A stretch of 15,221 bases of DNA, taken from positions 1 through 15,221 of the forward strand of contig CBDUEV010000069.1 of the NCBI GenBank assembly GCA_965366365.1, read 5' to 3'. Both the position numbers and the translations under genes were made by a program. The DNA comes from CBDUEV01 sp965366365 (GTDB lineage: Bacteria > Actinomycetota > Acidimicrobiia > Spongiisociales > JAENVV01). Positions 1-6,928 of the stretch are shown one piece after another; the first letter of the stretch is position 1, and each line of letters opens with the position of its first letter. The notes under the pieces are model-generated. The model was not told the origin of the DNA and searched no databases. It saw nothing but the letters and a program-made list of their open reading frames with translations.

Positions 1-10
1 CAGCGGGCCA

Positions 11-32
11 CCTCCCCCGGGGGCGGGGGAGG
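11..32. terminator. GC-rich hairpin, possible terminator of an upstream gene
   Basis: Arms CCTCCCCC (11-18) and GGGGGAGG (25-32) pair perfectly over 8 bp with a 6-base G-rich loop. A mildly T-containing stretch (ATCGTTTC) follows rather than a true U-tract. It lies between the left edge and the first gene, where a terminator for a gene outside the window would be expected. The G-runs could equally form a G-quadruplex on this strand. Confidence 0.35.
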
Positions 33-78
33 GAATCGTTTCGGACTCTTGTGGGTAGGGGGCAGTGAGCCCCCGGTC

Positions 79-84
79 TAGGCT
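79..84 (+). promoter_or_regulatory. Putative -10 element (TAGGCT) for a leaderless start
   Basis: TAGGCT fits the TAnnnT core of actinobacterial -10 boxes and lies exactly 6 bases before the GTG at 91, so transcription would start at or next to the start codon. I see no convincing -35 and no Shine-Dalgarno sequence. The same spacing recurs at several other genes in the window. Confidence 0.4.
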
Positions 85-90
85 CGCGGG

Positions 91-633
91 GTGGTGACGT
101 ATATCGCTTTGCTGCGGGGGATCAATGTGGGCGGCCGCCGGGATGTGCCGATGGCTCGGCTTCGTGCGGTGCATGAACGGCTCGGGCACGCCAACGTCGC
201 CACCTACATCCAGTCGGGCAACGTCGTCTTCGACGCCGAAGAGGGACCCGACGGCCTCGACGAGATGATCGGGGCGGCGATCGCCGCCGAGTTCGGTTTC
301 GAGGTGCCTGTCATGATCCGCAGCGCCACCGAACTGGCGGCGGTCGGAGCTACCGGGCCCGTCACCGGGGAACACTTCGACCCGGCCCGGGTCGGCGTTG
401 CCTTCCTCGACCGGGTCCCCGGAACCGAGGAGCGCCTTCAACTCGACGCCGATGCGATCAGGCCCGACGAGTTCGAGATCATCGGTCGGGAAGTCCATTT
501 TCACTGCCCGAACGGTTTCAGCAAGACCAAACTCACCAACACCTTCCTCGAAAAGAAGCTGGGAGCCGCCGCCACCAGTCGCAACTGGAAGACGGTCTCC
601 ATCTTGCGAGAAATGGCCGGCCGCGACACCTGA
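91..633 (+). CDS. DUF1697 family protein
   Basis: The 180-residue product matches the DUF1697 family in length and pattern. It opens with the hallmark YIALLRGINVGG (residues 4-15), followed by a helix and the strand-turn segment ATYIQSGNVVF. Near the C-terminus is the family-typical segment FSKTKLTN, then a lysine-rich helix and RNWKTV. The family is widespread in actinobacteria as a small cytosolic alpha/beta protein. No biochemical activity is established that I can cite, so none is assigned. There is no signal peptide or membrane helix. GTG at 91 is preferred over GTG at 94 because a -10-like box lies 6 bases upstream and no Shine-Dalgarno sequence is present, suggesting leaderless translation. 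It appears monocistronic: more than 130 bases separate it from the next gene. Confidence 0.9.
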   Translation: MVTYIALLRGINVGGRRDVPMARLRAVHERLGHANVATYIQSGNVVFDAEEGPDGLDEMIGAAIAAEFGFEVPVMIRSATELAAVGATGPVTGEHFDPARVGVAFLDRVPGTEERLQLDADAIRPDEFEIIGREVHFHCPNGFSKTKLTNTFLEKKLGAAATSRNWKTVSILREMAGRDT

Positions 634-690
634 TCGGGCCGACCAATTTGGCCCATCCAGCGGCCGGTATTCCGGGGGAGACCAGTCACA

Positions 691-710
691 CCCTGAGTGG
701 GGAATCAGGG
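691..710. other. Small hairpin in the 634-770 intergenic stretch
   Basis: CCCTGA (691-696) pairs with TCAGGG (705-710) around an 8-base loop. A second 5-bp pair, GGGCC (636-640) with GGCCC (650-654), lies just after the stop codon of the first gene. Either could contribute to termination, but neither has a T-tract. Confidence 0.25.
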
Positions 711-743
711 CATTCACCCATGTCCCCCAACCCCTCCTCGGGC

Positions 744-749
744 GATAAT
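744..749 (+). promoter_or_regulatory. Putative -10 element (GATAAT)
   Basis: GATAAT is the best TATAAT match upstream of the 771-2954 operon. It lies 6 bases before an in-frame GTG at 756 and 21 bases before the ATG at 771, so it would serve either a leaderless GTG start or a short 5' leader carrying GGAGG at 758-762. There is no clear -35. Confidence 0.45.
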
Positions 750-770
750 GGGGGCGTGGAGGACAAGACC

Positions 771-1208
771 ATGACAACGAGAGAAAACCGCCAGTCTCGG
801 ATCGCCTTGATCGCCGTGGCGGCGGTGGTGGTCGTCGCCATCGTGGTGGCGGCCGTGCTTGGTGCTTTACGCGACGTCGCCCAACTCGACCCGGACAGCC
901 CCGAAGGTGTCGTCCAGTCCTACGTCATGGCCGTCTTCGACCAGGATGAACCCGCCGCCCGATCCTTCCTGACGGCGAACCTCGAGGCAACATGCCGGCG
1001 CGGTGATTTCCCCCGCTTCGAAACCTCGGCGGCGCGAGTCGAACTCGACGACGCCACCATCACCGGTGACGAAGCCCGGGTCGAGGTGACCATCCACGAA
1101 TCCACTGACTTGCTCGAAGAATGGCAACACACAGAGGTTTTCTATCTCACCGATACCGCCGACGGCTGGAGGATTTCTGAAGCCCCCTGGCCGCTCTACG
1201 GGTGCTGA
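771..1208 (+). CDS. Membrane-anchored NTF2-like protein
   Basis: The 145-residue protein has a basic N-terminus (residues 1-10), one strongly hydrophobic helix (about 11-32, almost all A/V/I) and a soluble domain of roughly 105 residues. The soluble part starts with PDSPEGVVQSYVMAVFDQD, typical of SnoaL/NTF2-like, DUF4878-type extracytoplasmic domains. Later strands (VEVTIHES, VFYLTDTADGWRISE) fit the same cone-shaped fold. Cys75 and the final residue Cys145 could form a disulfide outside the cell. No enzymatic residues stand out; a binding or accessory role is an inference. ATG at 771 is chosen because GGAGG (758-762) is 8 bases upstream; an in-frame GTG at 756 with a -10-like box 6 bases before it would add five residues. 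The stop is 12 bases before the large membrane protein, so the two are almost certainly co-transcribed. Confidence 0.8.
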   Translation: MTTRENRQSRIALIAVAAVVVVAIVVAAVLGALRDVAQLDPDSPEGVVQSYVMAVFDQDEPAARSFLTANLEATCRRGDFPRFETSAARVELDDATITGDEARVEVTIHESTDLLEEWQHTEVFYLTDTADGWRISEAPWPLYGC

Positions 1209-1220
1209 ACGGAGGAGTCG

Positions 1221-2954
1221 ATGATGCAAATCGTTTCCGGATTGATCTCAATGCTCATCACGCTCGGTATCCCGATCGGGATCGGGATACTCATCTACCG
1301 GTCGGTCAAGGGCCGGCGGGTGGGTGCCTCCACCGAATCGGCCGGGCTGATGGTCCGACGGATCTTTCACTATGGCATCACCTTTGTCGCCCTGATCCTC
1401 GTGGCGATCGGGCTCTCCCAGCTCCTGGCACTGGCGCTACCCGGTGATGTCACCATCGCCGTCGGCACCGAGGAAGTGGTGGCCAGGTCACTGGCGTTCA
1501 TCATTGTGGGCGTGCCGACCCTCGTCGGCATGGGCATCTGGGCCAAGCGCCGCCAGGACGACGACCCCACCGAGAGCGCCTCACTGGCGTGGGCCGCCTA
1601 TCTGACCATCACCACCATCACGTCGCTCATCGTTGCGTCGGTCGGTGCCCTTCAGGTACTCGAATGGGCGCTCGGCGCCACCTCGTTCGAGCCCGAGCCT
1701 CTCGCCCAACTGCTGGCGTGGGGGAGCGTGTTCGGCGCCCATTGGTGGCTCAACACGGTGGCGGTCCCGACCGAACGGATGCGGTTCCATCGCACCGTCG
1801 GTTCGGCGATCGGCCTCGGCGGCTTCGCCGTCGGGGTGTGGGCGCTCCTCGCCGTCGTCCTGCGTGAGCTGTACGCCCAACTCTTCACCGTGACCCTGGG
1901 GACGCAGTTCTCGTTCACCTGGCGCGAAGCCCTGGCTGGTGCCCTGGTGGGAGGGTCCGTCTGGGCGTGGTATTGGCTGCGGCACACCGCACCCGACCGC
2001 CAAGCCGGGGTTCTCCGCCACACCTATCTCCTGCTCGGCGGGGTCCTCTCAGGTCTGATCATCCTGATCAGCTCCGGGGCCCGAGCCCTGTTCGATGTGG
2101 CGATCTGGTTCTTGGGCGACGTCACCGAAACGGCTGCCCGCCACTTCGACGGCGTCCCCGGCACCGTGGCGGCGGCGCTGATCGGCGCCTGGCTGTGGTG
2201 GTATCACCGGGCCGTTCTCGCTCCCAGCCGCCGCCAGGGCAGAACGGAGATCGACCGGGTCTACGACTACGTCGTGTCCGCCGCCGGTCTCGGTTCTGCC
2301 GCCACCGGGTTGGCAGTCCTGTTGACGGCGCTCTTCCAATCCATGGCGCCGCAGGGGATCGCCGAATCCGGTGCCGGCGACACCCTCGTCTTCGCCGTGG
2401 TGTTGCTCATCGTCGGCACCCCGCTGTGGTGGGCGTTCTGGCGGCGGATCGAGCTGCTGGCCGGTAGCCAACTCGAGGAAACCTCGTCGACCAGTCGCCG
2501 GCTCTACCTGTTCCTGCTGTTCGGGCTGGGTGGTGTCATCGCCCTGGTGTCCCTGCTGGTCATGCTCGGCGTGGTCATTCAGGAGATCCTGGAAGGAACC
2601 GCCGGGACAGGACTGCTCTACGACATCCGGATCCCGCTGGCTCTCGTTTTCACCGTCGGGGCCGTGGCCGGATACCACTGGACCGTCTACCGGGCCGACC
2701 GAGCCCGCCTACCGGTGGAGGTCAAGTCGAACATCCGGGATCTCATCCTGGTGGGCGGCACCCGAGACGAGGCCAAGGCGCTCGCCGATGCGACCGGTGC
2801 AAGAGTCCAGGTGTGGGAGCGGCTCGACAACGGCCGACCTCCCCTCATGCTCGAAGAGATCCAACAAGCCCTGATCGGACACGACGAAGAACACCTCTTG
2901 GTCGTGGCCGGGGCGGGTGGAGTGGAAGTCGTCCCCTTCCGCGAAACCCGCTGA
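1221..2954 (+). CDS. Polytopic DUF5671-like membrane protein with six internal repeats and a soluble C-terminal domain
   Basis: The 577-residue protein has an N-terminal helix (about 5-26), then six tandem units of two membrane helices starting near residues 46, 122, 186, 265, 346 and 426. Each unit opens with a basic/aromatic lead-in (RRIFHYG, RHTYLLL, RVYDYVV, RRLYLFL), a Gly- and Leu-rich helix ending near LL, a short extracytoplasmic stretch, and a second helix ending in a Trp/Tyr cluster (HWWLN, WAWYWLR, LWWYHR, LWWAFWRR, YHWTVYR). This resembles DUF5671, known as a four-helix domain of unknown function. Residues about 495-577 form a soluble alpha/beta-looking tail (LILVGGTRDEAKALADATG, then LLVVAGAGGVEVVPF). 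Function is unknown; transport or sensing is speculative. GGAGGA (1211-1216) lies 4 bases from ATG 1221 and 7 from ATG 1224; either may be used. Second gene of an operon. Confidence 0.85.
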   Translation: MMQIVSGLISMLITLGIPIGIGILIYRSVKGRRVGASTESAGLMVRRIFHYGITFVALILVAIGLSQLLALALPGDVTIAVGTEEVVARSLAFIIVGVPTLVGMGIWAKRRQDDDPTESASLAWAAYLTITTITSLIVASVGALQVLEWALGATSFEPEPLAQLLAWGSVFGAHWWLNTVAVPTERMRFHRTVGSAIGLGGFAVGVWALLAVVLRELYAQLFTVTLGTQFSFTWREALAGALVGGSVWAWYWLRHTAPDRQAGVLRHTYLLLGGVLSGLIILISSGARALFDVAIWFLGDVTETAARHFDGVPGTVAAALIGAWLWWYHRAVLAPSRRQGRTEIDRVYDYVVSAAGLGSAATGLAVLLTALFQSMAPQGIAESGAGDTLVFAVVLLIVGTPLWWAFWRRIELLAGSQLEETSSTSRRLYLFLLFGLGGVIALVSLLVMLGVVIQEILEGTAGTGLLYDIRIPLALVFTVGAVAGYHWTVYRADRARLPVEVKSNIRDLILVGGTRDEAKALADATGARVQVWERLDNGRPPLMLEEIQQALIGHDEEHLLVVAGAGGVEVVPFRETR

Positions 2955-2986
2955 CGCCGACCCGGAACCTCGATTCCTGATCGCAC

Positions 2987-3010
2987 GCAAAACGCCTTCG
3001 GGCGTTTTGC
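2987..3010. terminator. Hairpin terminator with UUCG loop, probably bidirectional
   Basis: GCAAAACGCC (2987-2996) and GGCGTTTTGC (3001-3010) pair over 10 bp around TTCG, an exceptionally stable tetraloop. The four A-T pairs at the base of the stem place a T-run at the 3' side in both directions. It lies between the convergent ends of the 1221-2954 (+) and 3040-4413 (-) genes, so it can serve both. Confidence 0.85.
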
Positions 3011-3039
3011 ACTACCCGGAGGAGCCGGCGGCCGGGCAC

Positions 3040-4413
3040 TCAGCCGGTGGGGTGGGGGGCGGCGATGGCCTCTGCCACGTGTTCGATGATGTGCTGGCTC
3101 TCGTAGTAGCCGGAGTGCCGGAGCTGGATCTGTTCTCGTAGCCCTCCGAGCGTCGCAACGAGGACGTCTCGCAATGCCTCGATGCGTTCGGCGTCCTGTC
3201 GAGTCCCCGGCCGGGTCCCTTGCTTCGGTGCCACGTGGAGCTTGCGTTCGCCCAGGCTGACGGCCAGCACCCGTGGTTTCAGATCGGCTGCTCCCACCGC
3301 GCTGGTCACGATCTGATCGTCGGTGTAGGTCAGCGCGCCGGTCCAGGTGACCATCTCGTAGTTGTGGAAGAGGACCGAGAGCAGCGGGAAACCCAACCCG
3401 AAACGCTCCAGGGTGATCTCCACCAGAGGGATCGCCACGACGTAGGAGAAGGGACGCACGTATGCCAGTTCGATATATCTGAGCAGGCGGCGAATCAATC
3501 GGCCGACGAACCCGTCTACCCCCTCGAGCGAGGGTTGCCCTCGGACGAGCGCCCGATAGGCGTCGAGGGGCGCCGCCCCCAACTGAAGCATGAGGTCCGC
3601 CTCGTCCTCGGGGCTGATGAACAACACGACGGGTCTACCCCGAAGAGTTTCCTCGAGGGCATCAGGCCTCGGGCCGTACGGCGGCTTCCCCTTGGAGAGG
3701 CCGGAGACCGCCCGACCAGCGCTGATGGCGGCCACGCCCAGCCAGAGGAAGAAGGGCAGGATCAGGGCGTACCCGACGATGGCAAACACCACCAACCCCA
3801 AGCCCGTCAATCCGTCTTCGCCCTCGCGGAGGCCCTCCACGAACCCCTGCGCTCCGGCGACGACCGAGACGATCAGGAAGAACAGGATGTAGCCGAGGTA
3901 GAGCACCCGCGGATCGAAGAACCGCCAGGTGAGGGGAGTACCGAGCATGCAGACCTGGCGCGCCTGCACGGTGTCATCGAGGTGCTTGAGTGCCTCCAAA
4001 ACCACATTTCCGCCGTGCGAGTGAGCGACGAGGTTGACGAGTAGCGGGTTGTCGGCGGTGCATTCCCGACCCTGGGCGATCTGCTCCAACGCCTGGGCGA
4101 GATTCCTCGCCGCCACGAGACGGGCCTTGTGGGTGTTGGCACCGGTCCACTCGCCCACCTCGCGGTAGGTGAGTTCGCCGTCGCGGGGGTCTTGGCCGGG
4201 GTGCCACACGGTTTCGGCCAAGGCCGGATCGATACGTTCCAACGCGTTCTGGAGTCGATCGGCGGTCGTTTCGTCGGCGCCATGTCCGGTCAGGCGCCAC
4301 CAGATGGGTTCCGCCCCGACGGCCGGAACATCATTCACCTCGTTCGCGAAGCCCGGGTTGGCGAACGTGCCGTGCACGAGCACAGTGATCTGTTCATGCT
4401 GAGCGGTGCCCAT
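3040..4413 (-). CDS. Alpha/beta-hydrolase-like protein with an inserted membrane hairpin
   Basis: The 457-residue protein begins directly with a hydrolase strand and oxyanion-type loop, ITVLVHGTFANP (residues 9-20). The nucleophile elbow is LVAHSHGGNVV, with Ser132 in AHSHGG; Ala replaces the first Gly of GxSxG. Two hydrophobic segments follow (about 170-190 and 203-232). The alpha/beta fold then resumes with VVLFISPEDEADLML (262-276), which likely supplies the acid (D270 or a neighbour). Two late histidine regions (H433 in LRHSGYY; H441/H445 in ESQHIIEHVAEAI) offer the catalytic His. A further weakly hydrophobic stretch is at about 320-350. It is probably a membrane-bound lipase/esterase-like enzyme; the substrate is unknown. 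ATG 4413 is supported by GGAGG (complement of 4419-4423) 5 bases upstream. It stands alone, divergent from the VOC gene at 4504. Confidence 0.75.
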   Translation of the reverse strand: MGTAQHEQITVLVHGTFANPGFANEVNDVPAVGAEPIWWRLTGHGADETTADRLQNALERIDPALAETVWHPGQDPRDGELTYREVGEWTGANTHKARLVAARNLAQALEQIAQGRECTADNPLLVNLVAHSHGGNVVLEALKHLDDTVQARQVCMLGTPLTWRFFDPRVLYLGYILFFLIVSVVAGAQGFVEGLREGEDGLTGLGLVVFAIVGYALILPFFLWLGVAAISAGRAVSGLSKGKPPYGPRPDALEETLRGRPVVLFISPEDEADLMLQLGAAPLDAYRALVRGQPSLEGVDGFVGRLIRRLLRYIELAYVRPFSYVVAIPLVEITLERFGLGFPLLSVLFHNYEMVTWTGALTYTDDQIVTSAVGAADLKPRVLAVSLGERKLHVAPKQGTRPGTRQDAERIEALRDVLVATLGGLREQIQLRHSGYYESQHIIEHVAEAIAAPHPTG

Positions 4414-4437
4414 GGCAACCTCCGTAGCCTTTGCTCA

Positions 4438-4443
4438 ACGATA
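4438..4443 (-). promoter_or_regulatory. Putative -10 element (TATCGT) for the 3040-4413 hydrolase
   Basis: On the minus strand TATCGT lies 24 bases before the ATG at 4413, giving a short leader that contains the GGAGG ribosome site. It sits inside a 17-base motif (4433-4449) that is nearly repeated at 6918-6934, upstream of the other minus-strand operon. No clear -35. Confidence 0.35.
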
Positions 4444-4490
4444 CGTGAGTGGCGGCGACGATGGTCACAAACGTGGCAAACCCGGTCATC

Positions 4491-4496
4491 TAGGGT
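4491..4496 (+). promoter_or_regulatory. Putative -10 element (TAGGGT) for a leaderless start
   Basis: TAGGGT lies 7 bases before the ATG at 4504 and fits TAnnnT. A purine stretch (GGGGGA) separates them, which might act as a very close Shine-Dalgarno sequence, but the spacing favours leaderless translation. Confidence 0.35.
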
Positions 4497-4503
4497 CGGG
4501 GGA

Positions 4504-4896
4504 ATGACACCGCCACCGCCCGTCGATGAGCTGATCACTTTTCTCTACTCGGCCGACCTCGGGCGCAGCCACCGCTTCTACGGTGAGGTGTTGGGGCTCG
4601 ACATGGTGCTGGACCAGGGGGCGTGTCGGATCTACCGGGTGACCGGCACCGGCTACGTCGGATTGTGCGATCATCGCCCACCGAATCCGCCGGGAACGAT
4701 CGTCACGCTGGTGACGGCGGACGTCGACGGCTGGTACCAGCGGGTCACCGCGGCCGGTGTCCCCACCGATGGCCCCCCGCAGCACAACGAGCGTTTCGCC
4801 GTCTACCAGTTCTTCGCCACCGACCCCGACGGTCACACCATCGAGTTCCAGCGATTCGGCCCGGAGTGGCCGGGACCGGTGGGGTTGACTCAGTAG
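4504..4896 (+). CDS. VOC-superfamily (glyoxalase/bleomycin-resistance fold) protein
   Basis: The 130-residue product has the beta-alpha-beta-beta-beta module layout of the vicinal oxygen chelate superfamily. LITFLYSADLGRSHRFYGEVLGL (residues 10-32) is the classic opening of module one, and QFFATDPDGHTIEFQRF the classic end of module two. The terminal Glu of HTIEF is the usual last metal ligand. The His expected in the first strand appears to be missing (Thr12/Leu14 region), so metal chemistry is doubtful and a ligand-binding role is possible. Substrate cannot be told from sequence. The start at 4504 is chosen because the VOC domain begins there and a -10-like box lies 7 bases before it; the open frame upstream lies mostly over the divergent hydrolase gene. 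Its last 7 bases overlap the end of the opposing PKD gene. Confidence 0.88.
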   Translation: MTPPPPVDELITFLYSADLGRSHRFYGEVLGLDMVLDQGACRIYRVTGTGYVGLCDHRPPNPPGTIVTLVTADVDGWYQRVTAAGVPTDGPPQHNERFAVYQFFATDPDGHTIEFQRFGPEWPGPVGLTQ

Positions 4897-6035
4897 TCGA
4901 AGGTGTCCGCGGAGGCGTTGCCCGACTCGTCTGCGCACTCCACTGACAGCGTGAACGACGGCGCCGTGATGATCGTCTTGCCCTTGCGGACCGTCACCTT
5001 CTGGGATGCGCCTTCTTTCAAGTCCAGAACTTGGCCGTCGCTGACGGTCACGCCATTGATGTCGGCCGACATCGTGGGAGCCTGGTCCCAGGCGTCCGCG
5101 CAAGTCGCTCCGACCTCGACCGTGGCAGACCTCCGTTTTGCCTTGAGGGTGATCAGGGTGGCTGTCGCATTGGGGGAGCCCGAGTCCACCACGTGGACCA
5201 TGACCTGATCTTCCGCCGAGAGTGCACCGTCGCTCACTATCAGGTCGAAGGCGTAGGTGCCGAGCTCGGTGAACGACACGGTGGGTGTGGCGGTAGCGCC
5301 GCCCGACATCTGAACCTGGGTCGTCCACGAGTAGGCGAGCGAGTCGCCGTCGGGGTCCACCGAGGCCGACCCGTCCAGCGTCGTGGCCACGCCCGGGAAT
5401 ATCGCTTCGAGCGTTTGGTCGGGTCCGGCGTGGGCGACCGGAGCCTGGTTGGGCGGCGGCGTGACCTCGCTGATGTCGGTGATCAGCGCGTCGACCGAAC
5501 CGAACAAGCTGCTGAGGTTGATGACCCCACCCACGTCGTAATCGGCCAGCGCCGGTGCGGCGGGCGGGAGCGCGTCGGACGAGAGGGCTGTGGCCGACAG
5601 GTCTTGGAGAAACAACGCGCCGTAGGTCACCGTGAACTCCGAGTCCGTCGCCCACGTGTAGCTCACCAGTTCGTACTGGTCGACTTCGGGGTCGAACTCT
5701 CCTGGTTGGTCGTCGCCGATCACGATGTAGACGGAGTCTGCTTGCGCAACGAAGCTCCCATCGGCGTTCGAGGCCTCCATCGAGATGCCGTAGTACTGGC
5801 CGAAATTCGGGTTCTCCGGGAACTGGTCGTCGGTCATGGGATCGAACGTATACACGAGGGTGAGAGGCTCGCCGACTGCGAAGGAGTCCGCCGCGGTGCC
5901 CTGCGTTTGGACCACCTGGGCGGTTACCGCCACCGTGACCACATCTGCCGCTCCCACGGCAGCACCACTCACGGTGAGTACTCCCGTCACCAAGATCCCT
6001 GCCAGTAAGGCTCTCTGCCTACTCCGAAGCCGCAC
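4890..6035 (-). CDS. Secreted PKD-domain protein
   Basis: The 381-residue protein has a Sec signal peptide (Arg-rich start, hydrophobic core about 9-28, small residues VGAA near the likely cleavage site). Residues about 31-165 form a beta-rich domain with SFAVGEPLTLVYTFDPMTDDQ, similar in style to the ectodomains of bacterial PEP-CTERM secreted proteins. A Pro-rich linker leads to a PKD domain (about 196-285: PVAHAGPDQTLEA, LDGSASVDPDGDSLAYSW, GTYAFDLIVSDGALSAEDQ). The last 95 residues are another beta-rich region with two cysteines (about C312 and C367), a likely disulfide. There is no PEP-CTERM, LPXTG or C-terminal helix, so it is probably released or surface-bound by adhesion. GTG 6035 is chosen because a purine-rich ribosome site (complement of 6041-6050) is 5 bases upstream; an upstream in-frame ATG at 6086 lacks one and would bury the signal peptide. 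Confidence 0.82.
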   Translation of the reverse strand: MRLRSRQRALLAGILVTGVLTVSGAAVGAADVVTVAVTAQVVQTQGTAADSFAVGEPLTLVYTFDPMTDDQFPENPNFGQYYGISMEASNADGSFVAQADSVYIVIGDDQPGEFDPEVDQYELVSYTWATDSEFTVTYGALFLQDLSATALSSDALPPAAPALADYDVGGVINLSSLFGSVDALITDISEVTPPPNQAPVAHAGPDQTLEAIFPGVATTLDGSASVDPDGDSLAYSWTTQVQMSGGATATPTVSFTELGTYAFDLIVSDGALSAEDQVMVHVVDSGSPNATATLITLKAKRRSATVEVGATCADAWDQAPTMSADINGVTVSDGQVLDLKEGASQKVTVRKGKTIITAPSFTLSVECADESGNASADTFDY

Positions 6036-6067
6036 AGTCGTCCCTTCCCTCGCTCTCCGTGGTCGAC

Positions 6068-6073
6068 ACCATA
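6068..6073 (-). promoter_or_regulatory. Possible -10 element (TATGGT) for the PKD gene
   Basis: On the minus strand TATGGT lies about 32 bases before the GTG at 6035, with the purine-rich ribosome site between them. TTTCCC about 17 bases further upstream is a poor -35. Confidence 0.25.
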
Positions 6074-6123
6074 TCAGTGCCGGCACGCCAGGGAAAGCGA
6101 CTTCGCTCCCGGCTCGGCAGCCG

Positions 6124-6540
6124 TCAGTCGTATGCGGTTTCGATGTGCTCGACGGATTTGGTGGCCAGTTCGGTCAGGACGTCCATGTCGATGTCGGCGA
6201 GGCGCTTCACATACAGGCATGACTTGCCGGTGGTGTGCTTTCCCAATCGCTCCAGCAATTGTCCGTATTGCTCGAATCCGGACATGAGGTACAGCGTCAG
6301 GCTCTGTTTGCGGGGCGAGAAGCCGACCTTGAACCAGTCACCTTCTCGTCCTGTCTCGTAGACGTAGTGGTACGACCCGAACCCGACGATGCTCTTGCCC
6401 CACATCGCCCCGGTTTCGCCGGTCACCTCGGCGAGCAACTCGACGAGCTGCTCCGAGTCGGCACGTTTGGTGTCGTCTTCGATCGACGCGATGAAAGCTG
6501 CCACGTCGTCGTCGGTTCGTTTTGTCTTGAGTTCCGCCAT
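6124..6540 (-). CDS. DUF1801 domain protein
   Basis: The 138-residue cytosolic protein matches DUF1801 (YdhG-like fold): an N-terminal helix (VAAFIASIEDDTKRADSEQLVELL), the core GAMWGKSIVGFGSYHYVYETGREGDWFKVGFSPRKQSLTLYL region starting near residue 44, and a C-terminal helical end with CLYVKRLADIDMDVLTELATKSV. The paired Trp/Gly/Phe motif (MWG...GFGSY) and SPRKQSLTLY are the diagnostic parts. Family members are small proteins of unproven function, sometimes compared with iron-chaperone frataxin-like folds. It lies 17 bases after the VOC gene on the same strand, so the two are probably one operon. ATG 6540 follows a weak AAAGGG ribosome site. Confidence 0.9.
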   Translation of the reverse strand: MAELKTKRTDDDVAAFIASIEDDTKRADSEQLVELLAEVTGETGAMWGKSIVGFGSYHYVYETGREGDWFKVGFSPRKQSLTLYLMSGFEQYGQLLERLGKHTTGKSCLYVKRLADIDMDVLTELATKSVEHIETAYD

Positions 6541-6557
6541 CGCCGGATGCCCTTTCG

Positions 6558-6902
6558 CTAGATGGCCGTTGGGTGGCGCGGTTGGTAGAGCATCATCTCC
6601 ACGTCGCCCGGGAGCACCATCGTGGTGACCACGCCCCAGCCTTCGTCGGTTGGTTCGCCCTTGAACACCACGCCTCTGGCGGTGAGTTCGGCGACGGTTG
6701 TCTCGAGGTCGTCGCAGATGAGCGACAGCTCGTGTCGCGGGGCTTCAGCGGGATGAATCCCCAATTCGGCCGGTGGGAGGTTGAAGATCAGCCATCCCTC
6801 GCCGGCGTCGACATGGTCCCAATTGAGATGGTCACGCAACAAGGCGCGAAGGGCCTCGGCGGCGGGACTGTACAACAACATGTGCGCTCCGGTGATCGCC
6901 AC
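6558..6902 (-). CDS. VOC-superfamily protein (PhnB/glyoxalase-like)
   Basis: The 114-residue product reads as a single VOC domain: AHMLLYSPAAEALRALLRDHLNWDHVD (residues 6-32), a middle HELSLICDDLETTVAELTARGVVFKG, and a closing strand MVLPGDVEMMLYQPRHP. Candidate metal ligands are His7, the His of RHELSL and the Glu of VEMMLY, so unlike the VOC protein at 4504 the ligand set looks intact. Substrate unknown. GTG 6902 is preferred because AGAAGGGAG stands about 4 bases upstream (minus strand); a TTG at 6923 would add seven unsupported residues, and ATG at residue 7-8 would remove the first ligand strand. First gene of a probable operon with the DUF1801 gene. Confidence 0.85.
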   Translation of the reverse strand: MAITGAHMLLYSPAAEALRALLRDHLNWDHVDAGEGWLIFNLPPAELGIHPAEAPRHELSLICDDLETTVAELTARGVVFKGEPTDEGWGVVTTMVLPGDVEMMLYQPRHPTAI

Positions 6903-6922
6903 GTGGCTCCCTTCTCTGGTCA

Positions 6923-6928
6923 ACCATA
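6923..6928 (-). promoter_or_regulatory. Putative -10 element (TATGGT) for the VOC-DUF1801 operon
   Basis: TATGGT on the minus strand lies 20 bases upstream of the GTG at 6902, leaving room for the AGAAGGGAG ribosome site. It is embedded in the 17-base motif 6918-6934 shared with the promoter region of the hydrolase at 4413. There is no clear -35. Confidence 0.35.

Noticed and set aside
11..33. G-quadruplex as a regulatory element
   Set aside because: The G-runs are explained as one arm of a hairpin and are common in such GC-rich DNA; no gene context supports a special role.
3220..4044. Plus-strand 274-codon frame inside the 3040-4413 hydrolase
   Set aside because: Antisense to a gene with clear hydrolase motifs and a good ribosome site; no recognisable domain.
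4486..5655. Minus-strand 389-codon frame overlapping the VOC and PKD genes
   Set aside because: Out of frame with the PKD gene on the same strand and antisense to the VOC gene; composition is Arg/Gly/His-rich nonsense.
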